The translations under genes were made by a program, and so were the position numbers. 64,000 nt of DNA from Paramacrobiotus metropolitanus (taxonomy: Eukaryota; Tardigrada; Eutardigrada; Parachela; Macrobiotidae), in contig NW_026570365.1 in assembly GCF_019649055.1 (NCBI RefSeq), positions 235,543 through 299,542 of the forward strand, in the 5' to 3' direction. How positions within the stretch are numbered: position 1 is the first letter of the stretch; each line of letters starts with the position of its first letter. Below, piece by piece: positions 11,721 to 22,751 of this stretch. The notes beneath the pieces are model-generated. The model was not told the origin of the DNA and made no database searches. It worked only from the letters and a program-made list of their open reading frames with translations.

Positions 11721-12683
11721 ATGAACAATTCCACCCGCACGCTTACTGTGTTTGGAATATCAGTTGAGTCACCCTTACGGGGTTACTTTACATACATCCA
11801 GTGGCTGATGTTGACGGCCAGCATTTTTGCTATACTGGGCAACACTGTGGTCTTGGCTTCATACTGTCGCAATCGAAACCTGCGAACATCTTTTGGCATT
11901 TACGTGATGAGCCTGCTGAGTGCTAATATATTAAGTGCTTTATTATCACAAAATCCATTCCTGTTCGCTATTAAATACCTGTTACCAGAGCGGTCGCATG
12001 GAGTATTTTGTGTCCTTTACCGCTTTGTGCTGTCTCTGCTCGGTCCAACGCTCCCATTAGCCCATATGCTTATTGTGGTCAACCGCTTCTGGGCTATCCA
12101 GTGGCCATTTGCCTACCGAAGATATCATACGAGAAGCTTTGCTGTTGGAATTTGTGCTGGTAGTTGGATGATGATCTTGGTTTACATTGTGCCGGCCATT
12201 ACGGTCGATAGCGTACTTCGACTGGAAAAACTGGACAGCGCCAACTGTGGATTTTCCATAAGCTGGCATGGCCAACCGGAGTGGCTGTTGCCCTATAATA
12301 TCATCATCTTCTACGGTTTGCCTGAACTGACGATCGTTGTGGGCTATATATACTTTTGCTGCAAACACTGGAAAAACAAGCAACGTAACGTACTGCCGTT
12401 CCATGGAGCGGTCACCGCGGCGGCTGATTACGCCGTTTCGGCACAAAAAGTTAAGTCATCGTTTCCCGTTTTGTCGGCCATCACGTGGAGTTTTGTTATA
12501 TGCTGGTCGCCAAGTAATTTGTATTTTATCTTTGACCTCATGTCTGAGAATATTCAGTTTTACCAGATTGGTAAAATCTTGAAAGTAGTACATGCTGGCT
12601 TAGATCCTATATTATTTGTCTACGCCCTTAAGAACGTTCGCCACGACCTACGGAGCGCTGCGGGATTTTTATTATCTCGCTAG
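11721..12683 (+). CDS. rhodopsin-like (class A) orphan GPCR, single exon
   Basis: The open frame runs in from 11673, but the first ATG in frame is at 11721. It gives a 320-residue receptor beginning MNNSTRTLTVFG with a glycosylation site. TM1 holds the canonical GN (AILGNTVVLASY). TM2 contains MSLLSANILSALL. TM3 ends in VVNRFWAIQWPFAYRR. TM4 follows GICAGSWMMILVYIV. TM5 contains FYGLPELTIVVGYIYF. TM6 has CWSPSNLYF. TM7 has GLDPILFVYALKNVRH, where DPILF stands in for NPxxY. The short C-tail ends in LLSR. A Cys pair between the start of TM3 and the second extracellular loop (SANCGF) is plausible. AATAAA lies 132 nt downstream. It is paralogous to the gene at 8105 on the opposite strand. The ligand is unknown. 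Confidence 0.88.
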   Translation: MNNSTRTLTVFGISVESPLRGYFTYIQWLMLTASIFAILGNTVVLASYCRNRNLRTSFGIYVMSLLSANILSALLSQNPFLFAIKYLLPERSHGVFCVLYRFVLSLLGPTLPLAHMLIVVNRFWAIQWPFAYRRYHTRSFAVGICAGSWMMILVYIVPAITVDSVLRLEKLDSANCGFSISWHGQPEWLLPYNIIIFYGLPELTIVVGYIYFCCKHWKNKQRNVLPFHGAVTAAADYAVSAQKVKSSFPVLSAITWSFVICWSPSNLYFIFDLMSENIQFYQIGKILKVVHAGLDPILFVYALKNVRHDLRSAAGFLLSR

Positions 12684-13963
12684 CGCGGATGCTGAAAGCG
12701 TCCTGGTTATGGTAACGTTGCCGTACACGGTTCACTAACGATTTTTCCGTATGGGATTGGAATTTTTTAAGTCTTTAGTTCTCCAAAATCTTTTAACTCT
12801 AGATTCTTTCCATCAATAAAAATGACTTCTTTGGCCCAGGTACAGCACCTATAGATGAACGTTCGTTTTTAAGTCAGATCAAAAGCTACGAAGATGAGAA
12901 CCACAACTGAAATGAATGTTTGTTTTGGACTCCATCAGAAGTACCGCGCGGTCCGCAATACATATAGTGGACTGTAACCCAGAATTTTTGATACTTGTAT
13001 AGAGAAACATTTTGTTTCATTCAATCAGAATGAAGCAGAACAGACACATATGTCACGCTTCTTTTTTTTCCTGAAGGCACTGCCGACTCATGATCGAAAA
13101 ACTCAATCTTTATACTCATACAACCTTAACGTCTAGACTTTATTTCGGAGGATGAGAACAGCAGTCAGCAATGCACCGGTCATACTTAAATCGTCAGTGA
13201 TTTATGAAGGAGGGGCGCTTTCAAAATTAGTATCAAATATAATTAAGTATACACCATGTGCAGCATCAAATTCCCAGATGAAATCATGAAAATGCAAACA
13301 AGTGTTTTATTTTCGTACATAGATTATTTGTAAGAAACATGCAATGCGGGTCTGACTTGAATTTAACGGGTGAAACGAACAAGTCGATCGCATAAACGCG
13401 CAATTAAAAAATAAATAATGTTATGTGTAGCCTTCCACTTCTCACAGCACAAAATACGTGCGATAAAAACAACTTGCACAGGGGAAACTTACAAGAACTT
13501 GCGCATAGGAGCCCATAAAATCGTCAGCCTTTGATGATTCAGTCATACTATATTCATGTACATAAATTACGTTTAATGTAGGTACCCGAAATCCACACAG
13601 CTTTGTCGGCGTTGTCGTAGATAACCCGATTTCGGACATCCGTACTTTCCATCTGGAGCGTCCTCTGACGGCCTCCTGTGATTTCTGTCGAACGGTACGG
13701 CAGATTGTAAGCCATTATAACCGGCGCTTGTAAGCTATCATTTCGAGTTCATTTTATATAGAACGTTCCAATATTCTTGGAATATTGCAAAATAACGCAT
13801 CCCAACCGGTTTATTGTTATTTCACACCCACAACTCAATGTTCCCACGCGCTAGCTATGGTCTGTATTGTAGCAATAGACGTTGTACATCCATAAGACCC
13901 CCCAGTTACGATTCATCATTACGTTATGAATTTCGTTTATTTTACAGCCTAGCTTTCCTTCTC
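12684..13963. other. 3' flank; one weak exon-like stretch on the minus strand
   Basis: A minus-strand frame from 13639 (MSEIGLSTTTPTK...) stays open to a GTAAGT donor at about 13493 and has some protein character, but no partner exon was found. Nothing else is supported in this interval beyond the polyadenylation signal. Confidence 0.2.
12815..12820 (+). promoter_or_regulatory. polyadenylation signal AATAAA
   Basis: Canonical hexamer 132 nt after the stop of the GPCR at 11721-12683, on the same strand and at a normal 3' UTR distance. Confidence 0.5.
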
Positions 13964-14041
13964 ATGAAATTTCTAGAATTCAGTCTTGTACTCAGCTTGC
14001 TACAGCCTGCATCAGCTCGACCAGCTTGTTCACCTGGTTAA
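13964..14041 (+). CDS. candidate signal-peptide-like short ORF or first exon
   Basis: The 25-residue frame MKFLEFSLVLSLLQPASARP... has the layout of a secretory signal: a basic start, a hydrophobic core and a small-residue ASA site. It ends at TAA just after CCTGGTTAAA, which is a poor splice donor. It may be a first exon of a secreted protein or pure chance. No continuation was found. Confidence 0.2.
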   Translation: MKFLEFSLVLSLLQPASARPACSPG

Positions 14042-14271
14042 ACTCTTGACCAAACCTTGCTTCCTCTCTTGCACTGTTATTGTCATTAAACATGCCGCGA
14101 ACTATCGTTGTTACGTTCAGTAATTGTGTTACGTCAGTAAGAGCGTTCAAAAACCACATAAAATACGAAACTGATATTTAACTGGCTGCGTTGAAGTAGC
14201 TGCTACCTGAGTGCAGAATCGAAAAGTCATTTACAATAAAAAATGTGCTCATAATGGTTACCAGGTAAGCA

Positions 14272-15199
14272 TCATGTACCGGCTTTTCGTAAGCTAAGAA
14301 TCCACATAAGCGGGTCAAAGAAAAGCTGAATGGTATACAATAAATGGCAGTACTCCGTCGCGGTATGGACAACAGTGGAGGATGTCTTCAGAAACCACTG
14401 GTCAGCCAGCAGATAATAACGCTTAACGTGGTCAGTGATAGAATCAGAAACGATCGTACAACATTTCTTTCCCGTTGGACATCCTTAATGCCAGGGTTGT
14501 TTTTCGCTTTGGAATTACCCGGAGCAAAGCTCAGTTTCTTTCTTTTCCGGAATCGTATGAAAATAATATACAAATACACCCTGACAATGATAAAAAGCGG
14601 CGCAAAGCGATATAACGCCGCATCAAAGAGAGTCCAGTAAAAGTAACCCTCGTTTGTGGCTTTGAGCAGGTAATTGAGGAGTCAGTGTGAATGGCGTAGG
14701 GTATCGGTTTGAAGGCAAATAGCGGCGGGATTTTTATGAGATGTACGAGGATTACTGTTAACAGACAAATCTGGCCAGCGACTTTCTTTCGGTGATGGTC
14801 ACGATAGTGGATGGGCGACTGTAACGCCCACAATCTGTTGACCGCCATCAGTAAATGACACAAAACCGGCACGACACTGACCACCCAGTGAAAATACGAA
14901 AATGTCAAGCAAGCGTATACACCGAAATCATCCATTTCGATGCGGTATACTTCGCTCAAAAAGATAAACGGCGACGCTCCGATTAGATAAACGGTGCTGC
15001 TGATGTACAGAAACATCAGATAGGTTGTGAAATGACTGATATAACCCGGACGCACTGCGTGCACAATAAGAAGGGCGAAATTCATAATGAAGGATACCAG
15101 CGCGATGAAGATTCGGATAACGAAACTGGGCGTGACGGTGGCATGCGCTGATGAAAAAGCTGAAGCGTTCAAGGTGCTGGTATTCTCGAAAAAATGCAT
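14272..15199 (-). pseudogene. class A GPCR interrupted by two frameshifts
   Basis: Starting at ATG 15199, TM1 to TM4 are open. TM1 contains IRIFIALVSFIMNFALLI and TM3 ends in AVNRLWALQSPIHYRDHH. After TCSKPQ (near 14650) the frame shifts. TM5 continues as YWTLFDAALYRFAPLFIIV with a basic loop RFRKRKK, and TM6 as SFLILSLTTLSVIICW. A second shift near 14395 is needed to read TM7 with CHLLYTIQLFFDPLMWIL, ending at TGA 14272. Gene order and spacing match an intact receptor of about 305 residues. It belongs to the same NRLWA/DP family as its neighbours. No GT-AG intron sits at either break. It is either a young pseudogene or two single-base assembly errors in a real gene. Confidence 0.75.
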
Positions 15200-17796
15200 T
15201 CCGCTAGTGATTCCGGTATTTTTCTTGCGCTGTACGGGTGTCGGCTTTCTGGCAAAACTATTGCAGGAGTTTTATCAATCATACTCTTCATCAAAATTAC
15301 ACTATCGGTAGATCTTAAATGACTCTAATGGACCACGGAACATTGGTAAAGGGTGTTACTATTCTAATAAAGTAAAATAGCATAAAACTGCCAGTGTAAC
15401 GGAGTAAATGCTGATTTACACCGTGCATTACAAGAAAAGGCAGCCTCTTCCAGAGATTTCGTTATTTTAATTTTGTTTAGTCATTCCACGGATATTAAAT
15501 AATTTTCTATGCTGCGATTGTACTTGCTGCGCCTAAGTAATTACATTAATGATTAATTTATCGTGCATGTCTGACGTTTACATCGCGGATTAAAACCATT
15601 GCTATCATGCCTGTCTGACGTTTACATATCCGATTGGCCGATTAACTGCCGCTATCAAACGACGTGCTTCTAAAGGGCGACCCGGACAACGTTAGTGTAA
15701 CAGGGAATTATTAATAATAAGTTCTGTTAAAACCATATTGCGCACGCCAACTTGTTGTCGGGATATGCGGTCTAACACTGCACCAGTGTTTGCCGGATAA
15801 AGTCTCATCGAGAGTTGTGCTTTTGCGAGGGTACACGGATAGCACCGAGGCGATGCAGCGGTAAATACGGTCAATGCCAACTAAACTTCCTGAGAAAGAT
15901 ATCGCAAAATAAATGTGCAAGCAGTACGCTCAACCATAAAATTTTCCTTAAATTCTACTAATCCGGCTACTTAACTTCAGAATTATTAAGGGAACTTTAT
16001 TAACCACTAACCAGGGTGCATAGTGAGGCTCCAGATTCAGAGAAACCTCGCCTTTATTATAAGTTAGGATACTCTCGTAGGGTGCTTAAAGTTAATTTTA
16101 TCACTAGGGCGTAGCCAAACGGGACGTATTTCAGTATGGTAAGTTGCCAGCACATGCTATTACAGTACACCATCGGCATTCTCGTTATACAGATTCTTGT
16201 GTTTTGGTTTCCCGGGCACTGCACGAATTTTCGGTCAATGGTTCCAGTTTTCAAGCACCCACGTAGCCGAAACACGCTGATGATGGTCTACGTATACGCT
16301 ATCGGTAGAAAAGTAACTTTGCAAAAATATTGTTTCCTACTTTGGAAACAACGTTCAAACGTTGGTTCCTGTCGTGTCTGCGTGAATACGTAAATACTGT
16401 TGTCGATCTGTTAGTAGTGTCAGTTGTAAAGAAAAATGTTTTGGTAATTGAGTCCTCAAAACTACGGGGCGCCTGTGTTTTCGAAGTGTTACCGTGTTTT
16501 ACGAAGGTGGCGCGCACGGAAATGCGTATCACTCATTATTCTCCACAGTCCACGTATCACGAATCTCGTTAAAGTGGTCATTCTTTTTCATTAGCGTATG
16601 AAATAGTATCCGCACAGTATCCTTTGTTTATCCTCCATGTATCCCATAATTTTCTGATGTTGCGTTGTTGATACGTCGATGTACACCAATCATTTGAATA
16701 TGAGAATGGAATATAATAAAAGCTGTGCAGAAGGTGCACGGGACTGCGCGAGCGAGTGCAGTGGACGCCATAAATGTGGTTACACTCAAACCGCGCGCAA
16801 CCAGACGCATATCTGTACTCTCATAGCCAAAAGGGCCCGATTTTAGATTTCGTAGACACCAATCTGTTTGGCATCAAAAATCTTGCAGATTTTTTCTTAT
16901 TCTTTTGAGATATCGCTTGGGTAATTTAGTTTTGAAATATGTAAGTTCCAAGTGCTTGAGTTTAGCATACGAGTTTACGCGCAATGGACATGACCGGCTT
17001 ATTTTGGTCTGTTGTTGGTCTTGCCGTTAAAATATCGGTCCTCGGACCGATTGCCCAGCGTAACCACATTTAGGCGTCCACTGTATGTGGATCTGTTAAA
17101 ATTTACCATGTACGGGTTACGTGCATTAAGCAGTTTCTCATAACTATCGGTGACTTAAAAAAGCTGTTGACCGCAAAAATTCTGACTGTTGAACTGAAAT
17201 AAGGACACCCACGGTCCAGAGTCGAAAGATCAACGAATCACCACACAAAACCCGTGAAACTACGAAAAATAATAAGGGAGCAAAGATAAAGGAATTAAGA
17301 ACTTGCCGCAGAAATCGCTTAACAGAAAATCGGACCGTCTGCGTTGTGCGGATAGCTGCATTCGTAGAAGTACTGCAGGTTTAAAATTATTTCAAGGACG
17401 TGTGTGACCGGCAATAATGTCCCCCATGCCGACCACGACAGATTTCATTGCCGCAGTGATGTCTCTCCAGTATACAACTTTCGCAGTTGTTTTTCTCTGG
17501 TAATGCTGTGGTAACGCTAAAGGCAGTTTTCAAAGGTCACCGATCGACTGAAAATCAGCTTGTCGTGGTGGTCCCCTGTGTCATCATTCTGGCCAAAGGG
17601 TTACCATTTTGGCGATGGTGGCAGGGGCAAAAATGTCCGGGGGGACATTTTTGGCGGTCACAGACGTGCAACTGTTGCGGTGTCCAAGCAGCTGTAGGCC
17701 ACGGGTCTCTTGTCAAATATATGTTTCTTACAATTCGTAGGCGTTCAGAAACTTACTGTAATTTTAATTTTGCTGTACACCAGTGAAGACACCGGA
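15200..17796. other. no gene recognised
   Basis: Contains a short direct repeat of TGTCTGACGTTTACAT (about 15567 and 15611). Some hydrophobic open frames (about 16136-16393) resemble membrane segments but match no family I know. No reliable splice-bounded exons were seen. Confidence 0.3.
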
Positions 17797-18098
17797 CATC
17801 CGTCAACGTCGGTGCCGCAGCGGAGCTGGCCGAAACAAAAAAGCTCACAAAACATGCGTGGCTTCAGCCAAGATATGATTTCACCCCCGCGGCTTTCGAA
17901 ATATACAGACCCTTGGGAGACGGAGCGAAGAAGCTGGTCGATAAAATCGGACACCTTGCAGCGGCCGCTACCGGGCAACCACGCGCGAAAGAGTTTTTCC
18001 TGCAGCGGATCTCCATACAAATTCAAAGAGGGAACGCTATGTGCGTGATGGGCACAATACAGGATTCGGAGAAATCAGAGGAAATTTTCTTGTTATAG
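17797..18098 (+). pseudogene. C-terminal fragment of a non-LTR-type reverse transcriptase protein
   Basis: The frame ending at 18098 reads GAAAELAETKKL, then AAFEIYRPLGDGAKKLVDKI, ATGQPRAKEFFLQRISIQIQ and RGNAMCVMGT. It aligns along its length with the last 100 residues of the copy at 47108-48409 (AGAAAAEAEDKKL, FETLGPWG, GEPRSHEFLRQR, RGNAASVLGT). No upstream RT or zinc-binding part is visible. It is a 5'-truncated insertion, as is typical of non-LTR elements. It differs from both other copies, so it inserted independently. Confidence 0.75.
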
Positions 18099-18775
18099 TC
18101 TTTTAAAAGTGCGCTGTTTGTTGATGTTTCGGTAGTACTCTGTGTGCTTTGGTTGTTTCGAAAACGGCTATATATCAGTAAATTCATTACAGTATATGTA
18201 GGTGCAATCGGTAAGTGCAATCGTTATAAACTCATTATATGTGAAGACAAATGCATGTAACGCATAAACAGCCAGCTGAAACAACCGTTAATCAACCTTA
18301 CAAAGCGATTGCGATATCATTAGAAGTACGCAGATAATTATAACAGCTTCCTCGTCCTGAGCGACGTTGGTCTTCGTAGCCGAGAGTTTATAACTGTTTT
18401 TTGTTACATAAAGTTCCGTTCCATGTTAACCGGGATAAATTCAGCTTTTTATCGTATTTTACTGTAAGCGATGCTCGCCTTACTCACGTGTCAGGCTGAC
18501 GCAAGTTGGGGAGAGATGCAGCTTAGTAATTATTATCACCAATTGCCGTCATGCTTGTACAACGTTGTCATCTACCAACGAATGGCAGTTAGCTTTAGCG
18601 TGCAGCTGCATTATTTAAAGTTAGTTACCCGTTGCGGTTGAGCTCAAGAGAGCCTGGACTGCACACGCACACGCACATATTCGTGTTGTATACCGTAGCT
18701 GCTGTTTATCCAGCCAACTTGTCTCGATCAGCCTCGTATGGTTACTAATGAAATATATATTTTCCTAGAACTTAC
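18099..18775. other. no gene recognised
   Basis: Contains one possible very short minus-strand exon before GTGAGT (near 18493) that could follow the exon at 18776-18936, but this cannot be supported alone. Confidence 0.25.
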
Positions 18776-18936
18776 CGGTATTGATTGAATCACTGAGTTC
18801 CGGCCCGGTAACTTGGCCCCTTTTTCCCTTAGTCTCGGCGCGGTGCATAGCTGCATACAACAACTGGGCTGGACGTGGTGCGTCAGTGGCTCTTCCGCCG
18901 CGGAAAACATTACGAAGGATGCGGCCTTTGCCAAGT
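18776..18936 (-). CDS. candidate internal exon, possible secreted peptide precursor
   Basis: On the minus strand a frame bounded by TTTTCCGCAG and GTAAGT encodes a basic stretch, LGKGRILRNVFRGGRATDAP, followed by RPAQLLYAAMHRAETKGKRG. GKGR and KGKRG resemble dibasic cleavage and amidation sites of neuropeptide precursors. A short signal-like ORF lies upstream on the same strand (19063-19152). It lacks a good donor in phase, so joining the two is speculative. The other frame of this exon is also open. Confidence 0.3.
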
Positions 18937-19062
18937 CTGCGGAAAACATGCACAATTATATTGAATTAATGCCATACACACGTTAAGTAGGCGATCCCTG
19001 TCAACCAGCGCTCTATTGCTGATTGCTTAATATGGCTCGCATAAACGATTCCAGATATTTCA

Positions 19063-19152
19063 TTAGGACATCAGCGTCATGAGCGCAACTGCCGACAACA
19101 CAGAAAAGCAACCCAAGATAATAAAAAGAATCTGAGCTTTTCTCATGTTCAT
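19063..19152 (-). CDS. candidate signal-peptide-like short ORF
   Basis: A 29-residue frame MNMRKAQILFIILGCFSVLS... ends at TAA. The basic start, hydrophobic core and SAVA-like end look like a secretory signal. It lies 100 nt from the divergently transcribed GPCR at 19253 and upstream of the minus-strand exon at 18776-18936. It may be the first exon of a secreted peptide gene, or chance. Confidence 0.22.
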   Translation of the reverse strand: MNMRKAQILFIILGCFSVLSAVALMTLMS

Positions 19153-19252
19153 TCATCCTTTCGGCCGACGGAAGATAGTGGTTTTATACAATCTGTTAAC
19201 GCACAGATAGCTACGGGCAGTTCCAGTTGCCACATACCGATCTGCACCACAA

Positions 19253-20110
19253 ATGTCTGCCATGGTCAATAACAGCTCAAGCGCCCCCGTTGTTATTTCT
19301 CTTGATACCGATGCGCTCCTGTGGTGGTACAGCGTTTCCTCTGCCGTTTCCGGGATCGGCGTGCTGGCTGCACTGCTACTAATCTGTGCCATCCTCCGGC
19401 AACAACACCTCCGCGAGGGTGCCCACCTGCTGGTGATCGGACTGCTCAGTCTAGAAACGGTGCTAGCGCTGTCGTCCTTTCTTTTCACCACCACCGTCTT
19501 CATAGCGCAACTCCAACACTACGTCGCAGTTCCATGCGTCTTGGTGCAATTTTCCCGACACCTCCTTTTCACCATTATCCACTGGATATCCGTCGCCCTG
19601 GCCATCAACCGCTTTGTGGCCATCCTTTTACCTCACCGCTATTCTCACATCTCCAGCCGCCGGGCCACCGCGTCCCTAGTGACAGTATGCTGCATCATCG
19701 CTGGTGTTGCCACATTTCCTTTTGTAAAGGGTATTCTTGGATATTATGCTTTCAGTACGGTTGTCGGCGCTTGTGTGCTCATTCAGTATCCCCATCCAGT
19801 CGTCCCTTTCCTGCTGTCGCTCAGCGCCATTGTGCCGTTTTGTCTACAGGGCGCGCTGTACTTGTGCGTCATCGCTAATATCTTGCGCTCCTGGCAGACA
19901 CATGTGCTGGAAACGGCCGCCAGGTCACGTCAGCGTACGATCGCGGTGATGCTTATGGGGTCCTTTGTTTGGTACGTTGCATGTTACTCTCCGCTGCCCA
20001 TCGTTATCACATATTTCCCGTCGGTATGGCGCAGCCAGCCGTTGTTGTTCTTTTGGCTCAACTCGTTGATGCACTTGGGCTCAGTTGGAACGCCGGTATG
20101 TGTTATGTAG
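19253..20110 (+). CDS. divergent class A GPCR ending within TM7
   Basis: The 285-residue frame starts MSAMVNNSSSAP (one glycosylation site). TM1 starts near residue 24, TM2 near 60 and TM3 (with HWISVALAINRFVAILLPHRY) near 98. TM4 starts near 140, TM5 (VPFLLSLSAIVPFCLQGA) near 183 and TM6 (SFVWYVACYSPLPIVITYF) near 227. TM7 (FFWLNSLMHLGSVGTPVCV) begins near 263. The stop falls right after the place of the NPxxY motif, so there is no helix 8 or C-tail. A perfect donor-like GGTATGT at 20096 could splice to another tail. Against that, AATAAA stands 89 nt after the stop. INRF instead of DRY links it loosely to the local receptor family, but it is the most divergent member. The ligand is unknown. 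Confidence 0.8.
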   Translation: MSAMVNNSSSAPVVISLDTDALLWWYSVSSAVSGIGVLAALLLICAILRQQHLREGAHLLVIGLLSLETVLALSSFLFTTTVFIAQLQHYVAVPCVLVQFSRHLLFTIIHWISVALAINRFVAILLPHRYSHISSRRATASLVTVCCIIAGVATFPFVKGILGYYAFSTVVGACVLIQYPHPVVPFLLSLSAIVPFCLQGALYLCVIANILRSWQTHVLETAARSRQRTIAVMLMGSFVWYVACYSPLPIVITYFPSVWRSQPLLFFWLNSLMHLGSVGTPVCVM

Positions 20111-21413
20111 CTGCCACGCACAGATTCACCTTCGTTATTATTAAATTTTCATTTGCAAACTTATAATCTGTAAAAGCTTATTTCACTTTGTCACCTCAAA
20201 TAAAGTTCTCTAAGACAATCGAAATCTGAGACGGTTTGTGTTGTGTTGGTGTCCCCTAGTTTTGGTTCAAATACAATTTTTAATTTGGTTGTAAATTCTG
20301 AATGAATTATGAAGACTACTCGTAGATGAGTATTCTGATTTTCCACGGTGTGATAAGATGCATGTGCCGCATCACTATTATTTATCCGGCCACAGAAACA
20401 TCGTCATACTGCAGTTTTGAAACATCGTCACTTTTCTTTATAGGCCATCTATATTCTTCTGAGCGGTGAGTACCGGCGCGCTGTCTTTGAAACACTGCGA
20501 GCCGTATTGCGAACAGTGTGTGGGGAGTGGATGTGAGCTGGAGATCCCCAGAACACCGGTTAACAGCCACTTTTCCACCCGCACAGAAAATGCCCCAATC
20601 GGCTAAAAAAAGAATCAGCCGGCAGAGTGGACTGCGATTCGCCAATTTCGAACACGCAACTGCTGTAGCCTCAGAATGACAAGCTTTGACAAGCTGTGTC
20701 ATCTGACCGAAATTGAAATCCTGCTGCGGCCACTCACGTTAACTGAGGCGCTGCAGTATTGGTACGCCAAAAGGCCGCAGAAATCCCAATGTCACACCTG
20801 CCGCAGGCACCTTTTTATATTAAAGAATAAAGACTTATTGACAACACGTTTTTCTGCTATTTTGTAGCCGGCACGAAAAACGACTGAATTAATAGTCAGA
20901 AACAAACAAACAAACAAACATGCTCAATCTTGCTACGCTCGACGTAAGATGGGTACAGTCGTACAGCCGATAAGCACAGCATGGTGAACCGTTTGGATAA
21001 CATCATATAACTAACGAATATGGCAGCACCGGAAAATGGATGAATATAATCAAATGTTTCGTATCGCTTTTGTTCTAAAAAAGACAGTCAACAGCTGAAG
21101 CCACACGTTCAACACTGTTTGCGAAACAAAAGGAAAAATACCTGCATAATTTCAACGGCACACATAACGATTAATTTATACCCAGGAGTTACTGAATGCG
21201 AAATGATGCTTCGGTCACCTACAATCTGAAACTCCATAGTTCATACTTCGATGTGCCTGAAGGCTAATCTTATACGACAGTATACGTCTCGAAACATAGT
21301 ATTCGACCCGAAACATCCATCACGGTGTTTTTGTTCATAGATCTTGTTGCTGTGTAAGACAGTCGTTTGAAAAAACTGTGTGACAAATTCAAAAACACAT
21401 CACTGAATGAAGG
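20111..21413. other. no gene recognised
   Basis: Contains the polyadenylation signal of the upstream GPCR and a short (CAAA)n run near 20900-20920. Small frames at 20382-20867 on both strands have no recognisable family. Confidence 0.35.
20199..20204 (+). promoter_or_regulatory. polyadenylation signal AATAAA
   Basis: Canonical hexamer 89 nt after the stop of the GPCR at 19253-20110. It supports the transcript ending here without a further coding exon. Confidence 0.5.
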
Positions 21414-21612
21414 TAAGGGGAAAACCGCTTTACTCAAACGATTTCCCTGTTCTGCTGCGTCACCCGGCTGGAATTTGACGTTGTGGCTAAACATGGCGCC
21501 TATGTACCGCACTGGATTTAACCGTGTGTATCGACGTAACGTCACGCTCCAGCCGGGTGACGGCAGCAGAACAGTGCCGTCAACTGGTTCGACTAAAATG
21601 ATTTTCCCCTCT
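21414..21612. repeat. imperfect inverted repeat (foldback or small MITE)
   Basis: A 26-28 nt core (21447-21472 against 21548-21574) is complementary except for one indel, and both arms carry CACCCGGCTGGA or its complement. Weaker complementarity extends outward to GGGGAAAA and TTTTCCCC and inward to TTGACGTT/AACGTCA. The unit folds into one long hairpin. No target duplication or coding frame is evident. Confidence 0.75.
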
Positions 21613-22751
21613 ATATAAAAAACTATTCAGTTCGAAAGTTTCGCAACTATATGTACGACTTCGTTCGTTCATATAATTATTTGTTCGGTTATATATTCAC
21701 GTTAACATTTTCGAGACAAGTTTTTAACTTGTATCCTTAGTATCTCGCTATATCCCACGGTATGCTTTCCCTATCCGGCTATCCCTCGTGTATCCTCAAA
21801 ATTTTTCTTCAATAATGCCTTTCCCCAACGCTGTGCTCTGACTCTGAAATACGTATTAGTCGCGCAAGTGTTGTGCACTGTGCAGAAAACCGGCCAGGCC
21901 CACATGCACTAGAGCACCTCTAATTAGATGGCACTAAGAACACAGAGACCTAGCTCATGTCCTGTGCAGTAATGCATGAGGTGTAAAAAGTTGTCTGCCC
22001 TAGAACAGTTTTAATATAAATTTTGTAAATTTTGACTAAGGACAACAGACATTAGCAGATGGAAAATCCGAGTTCAGAGGCATAAGCAAACAAGGAAGTT
22101 GAAAAAACGATGAAAGCGACGAGTTTGAATGGTGAAACAAGCCAAATTACGCAAATGGCCTTAACGGGTTGCGGAATTTTGTACAGGCAGAGAGGTCACT
22201 TTTAGTTCTGGTGCTCCAGCGTGGCCGGTATGAGATTCTGAATGGTTTCTTTGTTGGTTTTATGTCGCTAATGGTGGGCGGCGGTAAGAGTGGTGGTGGT
22301 AATGGACCAGTCGCGTTTGCGAATACCACTACAAGCTCCAGTAAAACTACCAGTAGCTAGAATTACCCATAGTTTATTATTGATTGCAGAAGAATATTAT
22401 TTGAATTATTTCAAATGCTGCAACCGCCAGTGTAAGAACATGCTGTAGGTGAATTTCCACCTGAAGAACGCTGTAATAAGCTCTCTTTAAACTCGTATCC
22501 ATAAAGAAGACCTCTGTCCACGAATGCCTTCCTCCATGCCAGTCGACAGACAGAGGTCGGGTTGTCTATTCCTCTGCGTTTATTGGGTAGTGGCTGGCCG
22601 TGAGGGTGAAGCACAGCGTGGCGTGTCCGCTTCATGCATGGATATACGCCGGCGCTCGTGTGACGCGTTCACCTGGACGGAGGCGCGTTCTGCCGGAGTA
22701 TAGACCGTTGTCACTGCAAAGACATGCGACACTTAATATGGTGGTTACAAT
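21613..22751. other. 3' flank of the NDRG-family gene; nothing else supported
   Basis: A minus-strand frame at 22411-22635 with NKRRG and four cysteines falls in the likely 3' UTR of the NDRG gene and spans its polyadenylation signal, so I do not call it. The plus-strand frame 22169-22360 is Gly/Ser/Thr-rich and unsupported. Confidence 0.3.
22579..22584 (-). promoter_or_regulatory. polyadenylation signal AATAAA (minus strand)
   Basis: Canonical hexamer on the minus strand, about 168 nt past the stop codon of the NDRG-family gene. Confidence 0.5.

Noticed and set aside
22411-22635. Minus-strand ORF with NKRRG and CSYTGGCS, at first sight like an insulin/relaxin-type peptide
   Set aside because: Cysteine spacing does not fit insulin A or B chains, there is no signal peptide, and it spans the polyadenylation signal in the likely 3' UTR of the NDRG gene.
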